A DNA stretch of 15,456 nucleotides from Sphaerochaeta sp. GTDB taxonomy: Bacteria > Spirochaetota > Spirochaetia > Sphaerochaetales > Sphaerochaetaceae. Below, one piece after another: positions 1 to 6,343 of the stretch (position 1 is its first letter; each line of letters starts with the position of its first letter). Location: assembly GCA_023228445.1 (NCBI GenBank), contig JALOBD010000039.1, forward strand, positions 1 through 15,456, read 5' to 3'. The translations under genes were made by a program, and so were the position numbers. Under the pieces are notes generated by a model. That model was not told where the DNA came from. It made no database searches and saw nothing but the letters and a program-made list of their open reading frames with translations.

Positions 1-434
1 CGGTGGCCGCCGTCCCCATGGACATCAACCTCTACCAAGCACAGAAAGCGATTGACAACGGGGCATTGGCCGTCAAGGACGGCGGGACCCTGATCCTCGT
101 CGCCTCATGCCGAGAAGGAATCGGTGGCAAGGAGTTTGCCGAGTTGCTCAGCAGCAGCACGAGCGTGGACGAAGCGCTGGATACAATCCATCGAACCTAC
201 AAGCTTGGATACCACAAGGCGGCCAAGGTGGCGGCGGTATGCAAGCGTATCACCGTGATGGCCCTCACCGACCTCGATGATGCGACCATCCGCTCCCTCT
301 TCCTGGTGCCGGTACACGACCTGAACAAGGCGGTGGCCGAGTCCCTCGACCGTGCACGGGCACGGGGGGTGGATGAGCCGAAGGTGATCATCCTCCCCGA
401 CGGGTGTGTCACCGTCCCCTACACAACCGACTGA
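1..434 (+). CDS. larA: LarA-family nickel-dependent racemase, C-terminal part (5' end outside window)
   Basis: The reading frame is open from the window edge and ends with TGA at 432-434, leaving about 143 residues of a protein that is normally a little over 400. The visible segment has the LarA C-terminal-domain hallmarks: MDINLYQAQKA near the start, then a Gly-rich turn into LILVASCREGIGG, and LGYHKAAKVA further on. LarA interconverts D- and L-lactate (some family members act on other 2-hydroxy acids) with a nickel-pincer nucleotide cofactor made by LarB, LarC and LarE, none of which lies in this window. The nickel and catalytic His residues are in the missing N-terminal part, so activity and exact substrate cannot be judged. 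The GTG at position 3 is an internal valine, not a start. The gene converges on the ugp-like operon and shares its terminator. Confidence 0.85.
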   Translation, partial: VAAVPMDINLYQAQKAIDNGALAVKDGGTLILVASCREGIGGKEFAELLSSSTSVDEALDTIHRTYKLGYHKAAKVAAVCKRITVMALTDLDDATIRSLFLVPVHDLNKAVAESLDRARARGVDEPKVIILPDGCVTVPYTTD

Positions 435-474
435 CGCGCTACCGATTGTTCGCTCGATCGGCTCTGTCAGAGAA

Positions 475-506
475 GGGGATCGTTGCTGAGCAACGATCCC
501 CTCTTT
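475..506. terminator. Strong rho-independent terminator between convergent genes
   Basis: A perfect 12-bp stem (GGGGATCGTTGC at 475-486, its complement at 490-501) with a three-base TGA loop is followed on the plus strand by TCTTTG. An outer A-T pair (474/502) extends it. It lies between the stop of the LarA gene and the stop of the ugpB-like gene. It fits best as the LarA terminator. It may also stop the minus-strand operon, although the tract after the stem is less U-rich on that side. Confidence 0.85.
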
Positions 507-549
507 GTTGTAGTGCTTCAACTGCCCGAAGGCAATCGACCGGTACCGC

Positions 550-1887
550 TTAGTAGTTGACCAAGTTGTACTCTTCCAGTGCCTTGTTGATGTCCCTGGC
601 CATGCCCTCGACGGCGCCCTTGGCGTCGACGGTGCGGTTGGCCAAGCGTGCGATGTACCCTTCAACCGTTGTGCGGGCCTCGGGGAAGATGCTCAACAGT
701 GCTCCGGCATACTGGGGGGCAGTGTCGTGCAGCTGGTCGATGGCAACCTGGAACTGCGGATACTGGGCGATGTTCTGCTTGAAGGTCTCAGTCTCGGCTG
801 CCGCGACGGTGATCGGGAAGTACCCAGTCTTGACGTTCCAGATCGCCTGCTGCTCAGGAGAGATCATGAACTTCAGGAATTCCCAGGTCGCATCCTCGCG
901 CCGGGTATCACCGGTGTTGAGCATCCAGAGGCTTCCGCCACCGACGGAGACACCACCGACATCGTTCTTGTGGATGTTGGGGAAGTACCCGACACCAAGC
1001 TCGAAGCGGTCGCCGATGTTCAACAGCAGCGACTTCAGTGCTGCAGTGGACTCAAGCGTCATGGCGATGTTGCCGGAGATGAACGCTGCCTTGGCATCGT
1101 CGTTTCCGATGTTCAGGTACGGGGAGATTCCTTCCTTGAGGACCTTGTCCCAGACCTTGACGATCTCAAGACCACCACCGTTCTGGTCAAACGCAACAGC
1201 GGTTGCATACTGCTCGCCACGTCCGTTGTTGTTGTTGACGTAGTGCAGGCCCTGCTTGCCCATCCACTGCTCGAAGAACCACCCGTAGTTGCCCATGCCA
1301 AAGCCGTAGCGCTTCACCGATCCATCGGGGTTCACGACTCTCAGCTTCTCAGCAACCTCATAGATCTCCTCAAAGCTTGTCGGAACCTTGGTGATCCCAG
1401 CTTCGTCAAACGCGGTCTTGTTGTAGTACAAGAGCGGGGTCGAGCTGTTGAACGGCATCGAGTAGAGGGTGCCGTCGATCGTGTAGTACGCTGCGATGTT
1501 CGGCTCGATCTGATTGACATTCCAGTTGTCCTTCTTCACGTACTCCTGTACGGGGAGGACCCAACCGGAGTCGATCATGTAGCGCGATCCGATGTCGTAG
1601 ATCTGCACGATGTCACACGGGTAGTTGCCACCCGACGCCTGGAGCTTTGCAAACTCCTCGTCGTAGCTTCCCTGGAACTCGGAGGTCACTTCGATCTTCC
1701 CTGCATTGAGGGCGTTGAACTCCGCAACCATGCTGGCAATCGCCTCACCATTGACGCCGCCCATGGCGTGCCAGAAGGTAATCTTGACTGGGCCGGCATC
1801 CTTTGCCACCGTTTCCTTGGAACCGGCTGCAAATGCAAGGCTGACCGCCAAGAGCCCGACGAGAATCAAAGCCAATGTCTTTTTCAT
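550..1887 (-). CDS. ugpB: UgpB-like periplasmic binding protein of an ABC importer
   Basis: A 445-residue extracellular solute-binding protein (COG1653 type) that would deliver ligand to the permeases encoded just upstream. Residues 1-20 form a signal peptide (MKK, hydrophobic LALILVGLLAVSLAFA, likely cut before AGSKE). There is no lipobox Cys. Resemblance to E. coli UgpB is visible by eye: FWHAMGG (38-44), PFNSSTPLLYYNK (145-157), GW followed by a second W (202-208), VGGGSLWM (315-322), TGYFPI (354-359), and an Arg at 405 where UgpB has a C-terminal Arg. UgpB binds glycerol-3-phosphate and glycerophosphocholine, so this is the favoured ligand class, though by family resemblance only. I chose ATG at 1887 because it begins the signal peptide and follows an AAGGAG stretch. 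An upstream in-frame ATG (1929) would put 14 charged residues before the signal peptide and run through a hairpin. Last gene of a three-gene operon. Confidence 0.85.
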   Translation of the reverse strand: MKKTLALILVGLLAVSLAFAAGSKETVAKDAGPVKITFWHAMGGVNGEAIASMVAEFNALNAGKIEVTSEFQGSYDEEFAKLQASGGNYPCDIVQIYDIGSRYMIDSGWVLPVQEYVKKDNWNVNQIEPNIAAYYTIDGTLYSMPFNSSTPLLYYNKTAFDEAGITKVPTSFEEIYEVAEKLRVVNPDGSVKRYGFGMGNYGWFFEQWMGKQGLHYVNNNNGRGEQYATAVAFDQNGGGLEIVKVWDKVLKEGISPYLNIGNDDAKAAFISGNIAMTLESTAALKSLLLNIGDRFELGVGYFPNIHKNDVGGVSVGGGSLWMLNTGDTRREDATWEFLKFMISPEQQAIWNVKTGYFPITVAAAETETFKQNIAQYPQFQVAIDQLHDTAPQYAGALLSIFPEARTTVEGYIARLANRTVDAKGAVEGMARDINKALEEYNLVNY

Positions 1888-1913
1888 CTTCCTTACTCTC
1901 CTTTGTATATTTT

Positions 1914-1932
1914 TGGGTGGACCATCCACCCA
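1914..1932. promoter_or_regulatory. Perfect intergenic hairpin preceding ugpB
   Basis: TGGGTGGA (1914-1921), a CCA loop and TCCACCCA (1925-1932) form a perfect 8-bp stem in the 66-base gap between the ugpE-like and ugpB-like genes. On the minus strand it is followed by AAAAATATAC and then the AAGGAG ribosome site. With no U-run after it, it is not an ordinary terminator in the operon direction. A 5'-protective or processing stem that raises binding-protein output relative to the permeases is plausible but inferred. Confidence 0.6.
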
Positions 1933-1953
1933 GCAAGGACCAATTGGTATGGG

Positions 1954-2793
1954 CTACCCCTTCACAGCCCCGCTCATCAAGCCATTGATGAGCTGTTTGT
2001 TCATGAACACGAAGATGCTCAGCGAAGGGACGATGACGATCACCACCCCGGCCATCATGAGACCAAGGGAGACCGCATCGATGTCATAGAGCATCGAGAT
2101 GCCAATTTGCACCGTCCGGTAGTTGCGGGAGTTGGTGACCAACAGCGGCCACATGTACTGGTTCCACGTGTTGAGGAACACATACGCTCCAAGGGCACCG
2201 AGGGCGGGGCGCGAGAGCGGGACGACGATGCTGCCGAGGAACCGGAGGTTGGAGCACCCGTCAAGCTTTGCCGCCTCATAGAGCTCCTTGGCGAAGGTCA
2301 GGTAGTACTGGCGCAACAGGAAGACACCCATCGCGCTGGTGAGGAATGGGAAGGTCAGGGCACGGTAGGAGTCCAGCCACCCCCAGCGCATCATCGTCAG
2401 ATAGTTGGCGATGATCGTCACTTCACCCGGGACCATCATCGTGGCAAGCACGGCCAAGAAGAGCAGCTTCTTGCCCTTGAACTCCAAGAAGGAGAATGAG
2501 AACGCCGCCAGTGAACAGGTGACCATCTGGCCGAGCATCACCGTCGTGGCGACGATGAAGGAGTTGAGGATCATCCGCGGGAAGTTGTAGTACGGGTTGG
2601 TGAACGCCTGGATGTAGTTGGTGAACTTGACCGACGTGGGGATCAGGTGGTTGCCATAGATCTCATCGGGTGGCATGACCGAGATGGAGAAGGTATAGAG
2701 CAAGGGGACCAGGATCACCAGCATCAGCGGGATGTTCAGGATAAACCGCCCGACATTCTGTAATTTTCGTCGTTGGACCGTATGTATGCGCAT
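1954..2793 (-). CDS. ugpE: UgpE/MalG-type ABC permease
   Basis: A 279-residue inner-membrane permease of the binding-protein-dependent transport family, of the usual length. It has an N-terminal membrane segment (about 16-38), a periplasmic loop, then about five further hydrophobic segments. The cytoplasmic EAA loop that docks on the ATPase is clear at 170-197 (ELYEAAKLDGCSNLRF continuing to VPLSRP). The tail KQLINGLMSGAVKG is typical of the MalG/UgpE branch. The start ATG overlaps the TGA of the ugpA-like gene by one base (TGATG at 2791-2795), so the two are probably translationally coupled. No strong Shine-Dalgarno is seen beyond a GGGGTG stretch, which supports coupling. It should pair with the ugpA-like product to form the channel for the UgpB-like binding protein. 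Substrate assignment rests on context. Confidence 0.88.
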   Translation of the reverse strand: MRIHTVQRRKLQNVGRFILNIPLMLVILVPLLYTFSISVMPPDEIYGNHLIPTSVKFTNYIQAFTNPYYNFPRMILNSFIVATTVMLGQMVTCSLAAFSFSFLEFKGKKLLFLAVLATMMVPGEVTIIANYLTMMRWGWLDSYRALTFPFLTSAMGVFLLRQYYLTFAKELYEAAKLDGCSNLRFLGSIVVPLSRPALGALGAYVFLNTWNQYMWPLLVTNSRNYRTVQIGISMLYDIDAVSLGLMMAGVVIVIVPSLSIFVFMNKQLINGLMSGAVKG

Positions 2794-3701
2794 CAGTAGT
2801 TCACCCCACGCTTTTCAAATCTGAATTGGATGATCGTGATGACCAACACGATCAAGAAGAGGATGACCGACCGCGCCGCTGCAGCCCCAAAGCGGAAGTT
2901 CCTGAAGGCATCCATGTAGATCGACCAGACCATGACGTTGGTAGCATCGCCCGGCCCCCCTTCGGTGAGCAGCTTGATCTGGCTGAAGGACTGGAAGGCG
3001 CCGATGATGTTGATGATGATCTGGAAGAAGAGCGTCGGGGAGATGCTGGGGATGGTCACCGACCACACCCGGCGCCAGTACCCCGCCCCGTCGACCGCGG
3101 CACTGTCGTAGAGCTCAGCGGGCACATTGCGCAATCCTGCGCTGATGAAGATGAAGTTGATGCCGCTGGTGAGCCATATGGTCAGCCCAATGACCGAGGC
3201 CAACGCGTACCGCACATCTCCGGTGAAGTTTATCTGCGTCCCCAACAGGTTGTTGAGCAATCCGTTGGTCGGATGGAGGACCATCTTGAAGGTCATCGAT
3301 GCAGCCGCCGATGCGATGGCGATCGGCATGGCGTACACCGCAGCGGTGAAGTTCGACCCGCGGTACTTCTTCTCCGTAAGGAGGCTGGAGGTCAACCCGA
3401 TCAGCAACCCGCCGAGGGCGACGGCAAAGACGAACCGGAAGGTCACCGCCACACTGGCCCAAAATGATTTGCTTTGAAAGAGCGTCAGGTAGTTGTCCTT
3501 GTCAGTGAAGGCGACAAAAATCTTTGCATGGCCGGTCTTGTTGGTCAAGAACATGCTGAGAAAGATTGTCCTGAAGAAGGGGTAGTACAGGAACATCCCG
3601 AAGACCAGCAATGCAGGCAACAGGAACAAGTATGGCTCCAACCAAAAATGGTGCCCCTTGATCGCAGGGCGCACTGCCCTCGTATCGAAATTCTTTGCCA
3701 T
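2793..3701 (-). CDS. ugpA: UgpA/MalF-type ABC permease, first gene of operon
   Basis: A 302-residue inner-membrane permease. The first membrane segment is at about 22-42 (YLFLLPALLVFGMFLYYPFF), followed by further hydrophobic segments at about 83-107, 120-140, 165-188, 223-240 and 275-295. The EAA loop lies at about 196-222 (ELYDSAAVDGAGYWRRVW, then IPSISP), followed by the conserved LLTEGGPGDATNV stretch of MalF/UgpA permeases. I prefer ATG 3701 (MAKNFD) because GGTGGAG stands six bases before it. The upstream ATG at 3716 would add MVECS but has no ribosome site. The cognate ATPase (UgpC/MsmK type) is not in the window, so the importer presumably borrows a shared one. The next gene in the operon overlaps by one base. 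Confidence 0.87.
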   Translation of the reverse strand: MAKNFDTRAVRPAIKGHHFWLEPYLFLLPALLVFGMFLYYPFFRTIFLSMFLTNKTGHAKIFVAFTDKDNYLTLFQSKSFWASVAVTFRFVFAVALGGLLIGLTSSLLTEKKYRGSNFTAAVYAMPIAIASAAASMTFKMVLHPTNGLLNNLLGTQINFTGDVRYALASVIGLTIWLTSGINFIFISAGLRNVPAELYDSAAVDGAGYWRRVWSVTIPSISPTLFFQIIINIIGAFQSFSQIKLLTEGGPGDATNVMVWSIYMDAFRNFRFGAAAARSVILFLIVLVITIIQFRFEKRGVNY

Positions 3702-3795
3702 CGAACACTCCACCATATTGTAATTCGGGCACGGAAGAACGACTTTTCAGGCAGTACCCTGATCACATGAGCGAGCCGTACCTCTCTATCCCCGC

Positions 3796-3827
3796 ACCAT
3801 AGCACTTCATTGAACTCGAACGGTCAA
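3796..3827 (-). promoter_or_regulatory. Candidate promoter of the ugp-like operon
   Basis: Read on the minus strand, TTGACC (3827-3822) is followed 20 bases later by TATGGT (3801-3796), which is preceded by TGC and so forms an extended -10 element (TGnTATGGT). The spacing is longer than ideal and the -10 is only a partial match, so this is a weak call. If used, it would give a leader of roughly 90 bases before the ATG at 3701. Confidence 0.3.
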
Positions 3828-3856
3828 CTCTGCATGGTCATTCCAAAATCAATAGC

Positions 3857-3882
3857 ATATCGCTTCACCGTGGAAGCGTTAT
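3857..3882. promoter_or_regulatory. Inverted repeat, candidate operator
   Basis: CGCTTC at 3861-3866 and GAAGCG at 3873-3878 are separated by six bases. The flanks are also nearly complementary (ATA at 3857-3859 with TAT at 3880-3882, one unpaired step), giving a dyad of about 26 bases. It sits just upstream of the candidate minus-strand -35 element. CGCTTC/GAAGCG half-sites resemble LacI-family operators, though these normally lack a six-base spacer. No regulator gene is present in the window. Confidence 0.4.
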
Positions 3883-4122
3883 CGGATAGCTAAGTATAGG
3901 CCTTCAGTTGTTGAACTGCAAGTCTAATTTCAATAATTTCTCAACAAGGAAGGCAATTCTATTCTACTAAACAAATAACTATCTTTTGTGTGGTACGATG
4001 GTGCCAAAACCCCTGAACGTGGGTGTGCTGACTAGGCTTCTTGAGTCCAAAAATTATCATTTCATTATATAATAACTAGTTAACTACTAAACATAGTAGG
4101 TACGGATAAAATAATATTTCTT

Positions 4123-4151
4123 TTGACATTTGTCCTATCCTCCTTTACACT
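4123..4151 (+). promoter_or_regulatory. Sigma70-type promoter for the phosphodiesterase gene
   Basis: A perfect TTGACA (-35, 4123-4128) is separated by 17 bases from TACACT (-10, 4146-4151, four of six consensus bases). The transcript would start near 4158, leaving an untranslated leader of about 145 bases before the ATG at 4305. The CTACT/AGTAG inverted repeat (4084-4099) lies just upstream of the -35. Confidence 0.65.
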
Positions 4152-4220
4152 GCTAAATATAGGTTGAATTATAGTGGGATTTACGATGAACTTTGTTTAA
4201 CTCTTGCATCCACACGTGGA

Positions 4221-4250
4221 GCTGTGAGGAGACTGTGCCTCCCTCACTGC
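4221..4250 (+). promoter_or_regulatory. Leader stem-loop upstream of the phosphodiesterase gene
   Basis: GTGAGG (4224-4229) pairs with CCTCAC (4242-4247), and an outer GC/GC pair (4221-4222 with 4249-4250) closes across one mismatch. It lies in the predicted untranslated leader. No U-run follows and no known riboswitch class is recognised, so its role is open. Confidence 0.3.
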
Positions 4251-4304
4251 AGTATGTAAACCAGCTCACGGTGTTATCGCCACTCCACAGGAAAGGAAGG
4301 TACC

Positions 4305-5030
4305 ATGAAGATCTATGCACACAGGGGCGCAAGCGGCTTTTACCCCGAGAACACGATGCTTGCCTTTCACCAGGCGCTCGAAGCCAAGAGCGATGGCATC
4401 GAGCTCGATGTCCAGCTGTCGAAGGACGGCCATGTCGTCATCATCCACGACGAGGGGTTGGAGCGCACCACCGATGCCACCGGCCGAGTCTACGACTACA
4501 CCCTCCAGGAGCTGCAGAGGGTCAATGCCGCCGCGAAGTGGCAAGGCGGCAACCACTTCCATCCGATCCCGACCTTCGACGAGTACTGCAGCTGGGTGCG
4601 GACAACGGATTTGATCACCAACATCGAGATCAAGAGCAGCGTCATCTACTATCCTGGATTGGAGAAAAAAACACTCGACCTCATCAAAGCCCACAAGATC
4701 GAGGATCGTGTCATCATCTCATCGTTCAACCACCTCAGCCTGATCGAAACCAAACGCCTGGCCCCGGACCTTCCCTGCGGAGTGTTGGTTCCCGAATCGG
4801 GGCTGGTCAACGCCGGCTACGCGGCCAAGCACTTCGGCTTCGAGTACTTCCACCCCGCCTACGCCAACCTCGATGGGGCGAGTGTCGCCGAGTGCCACCG
4901 ACACTCCATCGCGGTGAATGTCTGGACGGTCAACACGATGGAGGCCCTGGAGAAGTGCCATGCGTGGGGGTGCGACGGCATCTTCACCAACTATCCGAAG
5001 GTCGCCCGCGCCTACGTGGATTGTCTGTAG
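4305..5030 (+). CDS. ugpQ: Glycerophosphodiester phosphodiesterase (UgpQ/GDPD family)
   Basis: A 241-residue protein, the usual size of the short cytoplasmic UgpQ type. It has no signal peptide or membrane segment. GDPD enzymes hydrolyse glycerophosphodiesters to glycerol-3-phosphate and an alcohol in a metal-dependent TIM barrel. Signature residues are all visible: HRGASG (6-11) with catalytic His6, PENT (14-17), GIELDVQ with Glu33 and Asp35, and IIHDE with His48 as the second catalytic His. Also present are NIEIK (106-110), SSFNH (139-143), VNVWTVN (204-210) and GIFTNYP (225-231). The start is supported by AAAGGAAGG a few bases before the ATG. It is transcribed away from the ugp-like operon across the shared control region and is probably monocistronic, because a terminator follows. 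Together these genes suggest uptake and intracellular cleavage of glycerophosphodiesters, as in E. coli ugpBAECQ. The divergent arrangement differs from that operon. Confidence 0.92.
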   Translation: MKIYAHRGASGFYPENTMLAFHQALEAKSDGIELDVQLSKDGHVVIIHDEGLERTTDATGRVYDYTLQELQRVNAAAKWQGGNHFHPIPTFDEYCSWVRTTDLITNIEIKSSVIYYPGLEKKTLDLIKAHKIEDRVIISSFNHLSLIETKRLAPDLPCGVLVPESGLVNAGYAAKHFGFEYFHPAYANLDGASVAECHRHSIAVNVWTVNTMEALEKCHAWGCDGIFTNYPKVARAYVDCL

Positions 5031-5061
5031 ACCACACCACCGATGCCCATCAGCTGGCCAG

Positions 5062-5095
5062 CGGGGAGGATTGCGCCTCCCCGTTGCCTTTTTTT
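5062..5095 (+). terminator. Rho-independent terminator after the phosphodiesterase gene
   Basis: CGGGGAGG (5062-5069), a six-base loop and CCTCCCCG (5076-5083) form a perfect 8-bp stem, followed by TTGCC and seven T residues (5089-5095). It separates the phosphodiesterase transcript from the acyltransferase operon. Confidence 0.9.
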
Positions 5096-5116
5096 GTCCA
5101 ACGTCAACAATTATCA

Positions 5117-5152
5117 TAGACAATACCACTATGGCACTGTAGAATTTCTACA
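5117..5152 (+). promoter_or_regulatory. Promoter for a near-leaderless mRNA, with an inverted repeat over the -10
   Basis: TAGACA (5117-5122) and TAGAAT (5140-5145) each match five of six sigma70 consensus bases and are exactly 17 bases apart. Transcription should begin near 5152, only a few bases before the ATG at 5156, and no Shine-Dalgarno is present there. A perfect inverted repeat, TGTAGAA-T-TTCTACA (5138-5152), covers the -10 and predicted start point, a classic position for a repressor operator. Confidence 0.6.
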
Positions 5153-5155
5153 CAT

Positions 5156-6343
5156 ATGGGTGTTTTGTCGAAAAAACCACTGTTCGTCCGCCTTGCCCGG
5201 CCCACCTATGGTCGATGGCTGCTTTGGCGCCACCGCGTACGGGCTGTGGGCATGGAGCAGCTGGTGGCGATGGAGCGACCGTTTCTGGTGCTGGCCAACC
5301 ATGTCCACACCATGGACCCGTTCATCATCAGCGCCGCCAGTTCGGTCCACATCCGCTGGGTCGCCGGAGCCTACCTCTTCAAGCTCTTTGGCCTCAGGCC
5401 GCTGCTCGAGCAGTGGGTCGGGGCGATCTCGAAGATCCAGGACAAGAGCGATATGTTCACCATCCGTACCATCGCCGAGGCGTTGAAGAACGGGGATGTG
5501 GTTGGTCTCTTTCCCGAAGGGACACGTACCTGGGACGGAGAGCCGGTGGGCTTTGACAAGGCCATTGCCAAGATGATCAAGATCTTCGGCGTGTCGGTGG
5601 TGCTGATCAACCTCGAGGGTTTCTACGGTGCACGCCCCCGGTGGGCGAGGCGGCGGCGCAGCGGACCGACTCTTGTGCGTGTGGTGAGCACCCTTACCGC
5701 CGAAGAGATCAAACGCTTGAGAACCGACGATCTCTATGCGTATTTGAAGGAGCACCTGGACTACTCCTACCGCTCATGGCAAGAGGCAAACGGCGTCCGT
5801 TTCTCACAAAAGCGGGGAGCAGAGGGCTTGGAGCAGATCCTCTACCTCTGCCCTCACTGCAAGAGGGCGAGTACCATCACCACCCACCGACGCACGATTG
5901 CGTGCACAGCGTGTTCATTTGCGACCCACCTCGATGAGTATGACCGCCTTGATCAGGGCGCTGCTCCCATCACCGACATCGCTGCCTGGCATCGGTGGGA
6001 GACGGAGTACCTCGGCACCGAGGCGGGACGGGCCACGGTCTTTCCTCCCGATGAGGGGGTATTGTTGCAGCGCATCGAGGCCAAGGGCCTGGTCACCCTC
6101 AGCAAGCGCTTCTCGCTGACCCTCCAAGGCGATGGACTGGCGATCACGACCGCCGATGGTGAGGTGCTGCACTTCGCCTTCTCCTCCATCACCTCGATGG
6201 TCATCAACGCGAAGAATACGCTGGAGATCACCAGCGATGGCCGCCGCTATCGGATTCGGATTGAGAAGAACGGGGCGATCATCAAATATCTGGAATACGG
6301 CCGCCAATGGGCTGCGGCCACCACCACAGGAGGCACTGCATGA
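5156..6343 (+). CDS. PlsC-family acyltransferase with C-terminal zinc ribbon and PH-like tail
   Basis: A 395-residue protein whose first 200 residues are a lysophospholipid/glycerophosphate acyltransferase domain. The catalytic HX4D box is NHVHTMD (48-54, His49 and Asp54), and the glycerophosphate-binding FPEGTR box is at 119-124. Typical PlsC proteins are about 240 residues. This one continues with a zinc-ribbon-like four-Cys segment (Cys232, Cys235, Cys250, Cys253), a linker, and a beta-rich segment (about 300-385) with a PH/GRAM-like look that I cannot name with certainty. A basic patch (RWARRRR, 162-168) could face acidic lipid. No long transmembrane helix is obvious, so it is probably a peripheral membrane enzyme. 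The likely reaction is acyl transfer to a lysophospholipid or related acceptor at the inner membrane. The ATG at 5156 has no ribosome site but fits the promoter directly upstream. Its TGA overlaps the start of the GltS-like gene by four bases. Confidence 0.8.
   Translation: MGVLSKKPLFVRLARPTYGRWLLWRHRVRAVGMEQLVAMERPFLVLANHVHTMDPFIISAASSVHIRWVAGAYLFKLFGLRPLLEQWVGAISKIQDKSDMFTIRTIAEALKNGDVVGLFPEGTRTWDGEPVGFDKAIAKMIKIFGVSVVLINLEGFYGARPRWARRRRSGPTLVRVVSTLTAEEIKRLRTDDLYAYLKEHLDYSYRSWQEANGVRFSQKRGAEGLEQILYLCPHCKRASTITTHRRTIACTACSFATHLDEYDRLDQGAAPITDIAAWHRWETEYLGTEAGRATVFPPDEGVLLQRIEAKGLVTLSKRFSLTLQGDGLAITTADGEVLHFAFSSITSMVINAKNTLEITSDGRRYRIRIEKNGAIIKYLEYGRQWAAATTTGGTA

Larger units (their letters stand above)
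3702..4304. other. AT-rich divergent intergenic control region
   Basis: These 603 bases hold no convincing gene. Composition changes sharply: from about 3835 to 4200 the DNA is strikingly AT-rich against GC-rich coding sequence on both sides. The region separates the minus-strand ugp-like operon from the plus-strand phosphodiesterase gene and must contain both promoters. It holds several inverted repeats: 3857-3882, CAGTT/AACTG at 3905-3918, TGGTAC/GTGCCA with one wobble at 3991-4006, AACTAGTT at 4074-4081 and CTACT/AGTAG at 4084-4099. One good plus-strand promoter is seen and one weak minus-strand candidate. Its length and AT content suggest bending or binding of several regulators, but this is inference. 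Confidence 0.7.

Noticed and set aside
1888..1929. Upstream start adding 14 residues to the ugpB-like protein
   Set aside because: It would place charged residues before a textbook signal peptide and pass through the hairpin, and the later ATG has its own ribosome site.
727..2499. Long plus-strand open frame of 590 codons opposite the ugpB- and ugpE-like genes
   Set aside because: It is antisense to two well-supported transport genes, its translation has no recognisable family and shows low-complexity Asp/His/Arg-rich composition typical of a shadow frame in GC-rich DNA.
4068..4073. Perfect TATAAT on the plus strand as a -10 element
   Set aside because: No -35 element stands at acceptable distance (TTGAGT is about 21 bases away). 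It lies in a generally AT-rich stretch, and the TTGACA promoter at 4123 is better.
4158..4304. Riboswitch in the leader of the phosphodiesterase gene
   Set aside because: Only one modest stem is visible, with no conserved riboswitch core I recognise and no terminator or anti-terminator pair.
4193..5119. Plus-strand open frame of 308 codons overlapping the phosphodiesterase gene
   Set aside because: It is out of frame with the clear GDPD protein, its product is Arg/Pro/His-rich without motifs, and it runs through the terminator.
6307..6339. Upstream start adding 11 residues to the GltS-like protein
   Set aside because: The extension is His/Arg-rich, lies inside the acyltransferase gene, and AGGAGG is correctly placed for ATG 6340.
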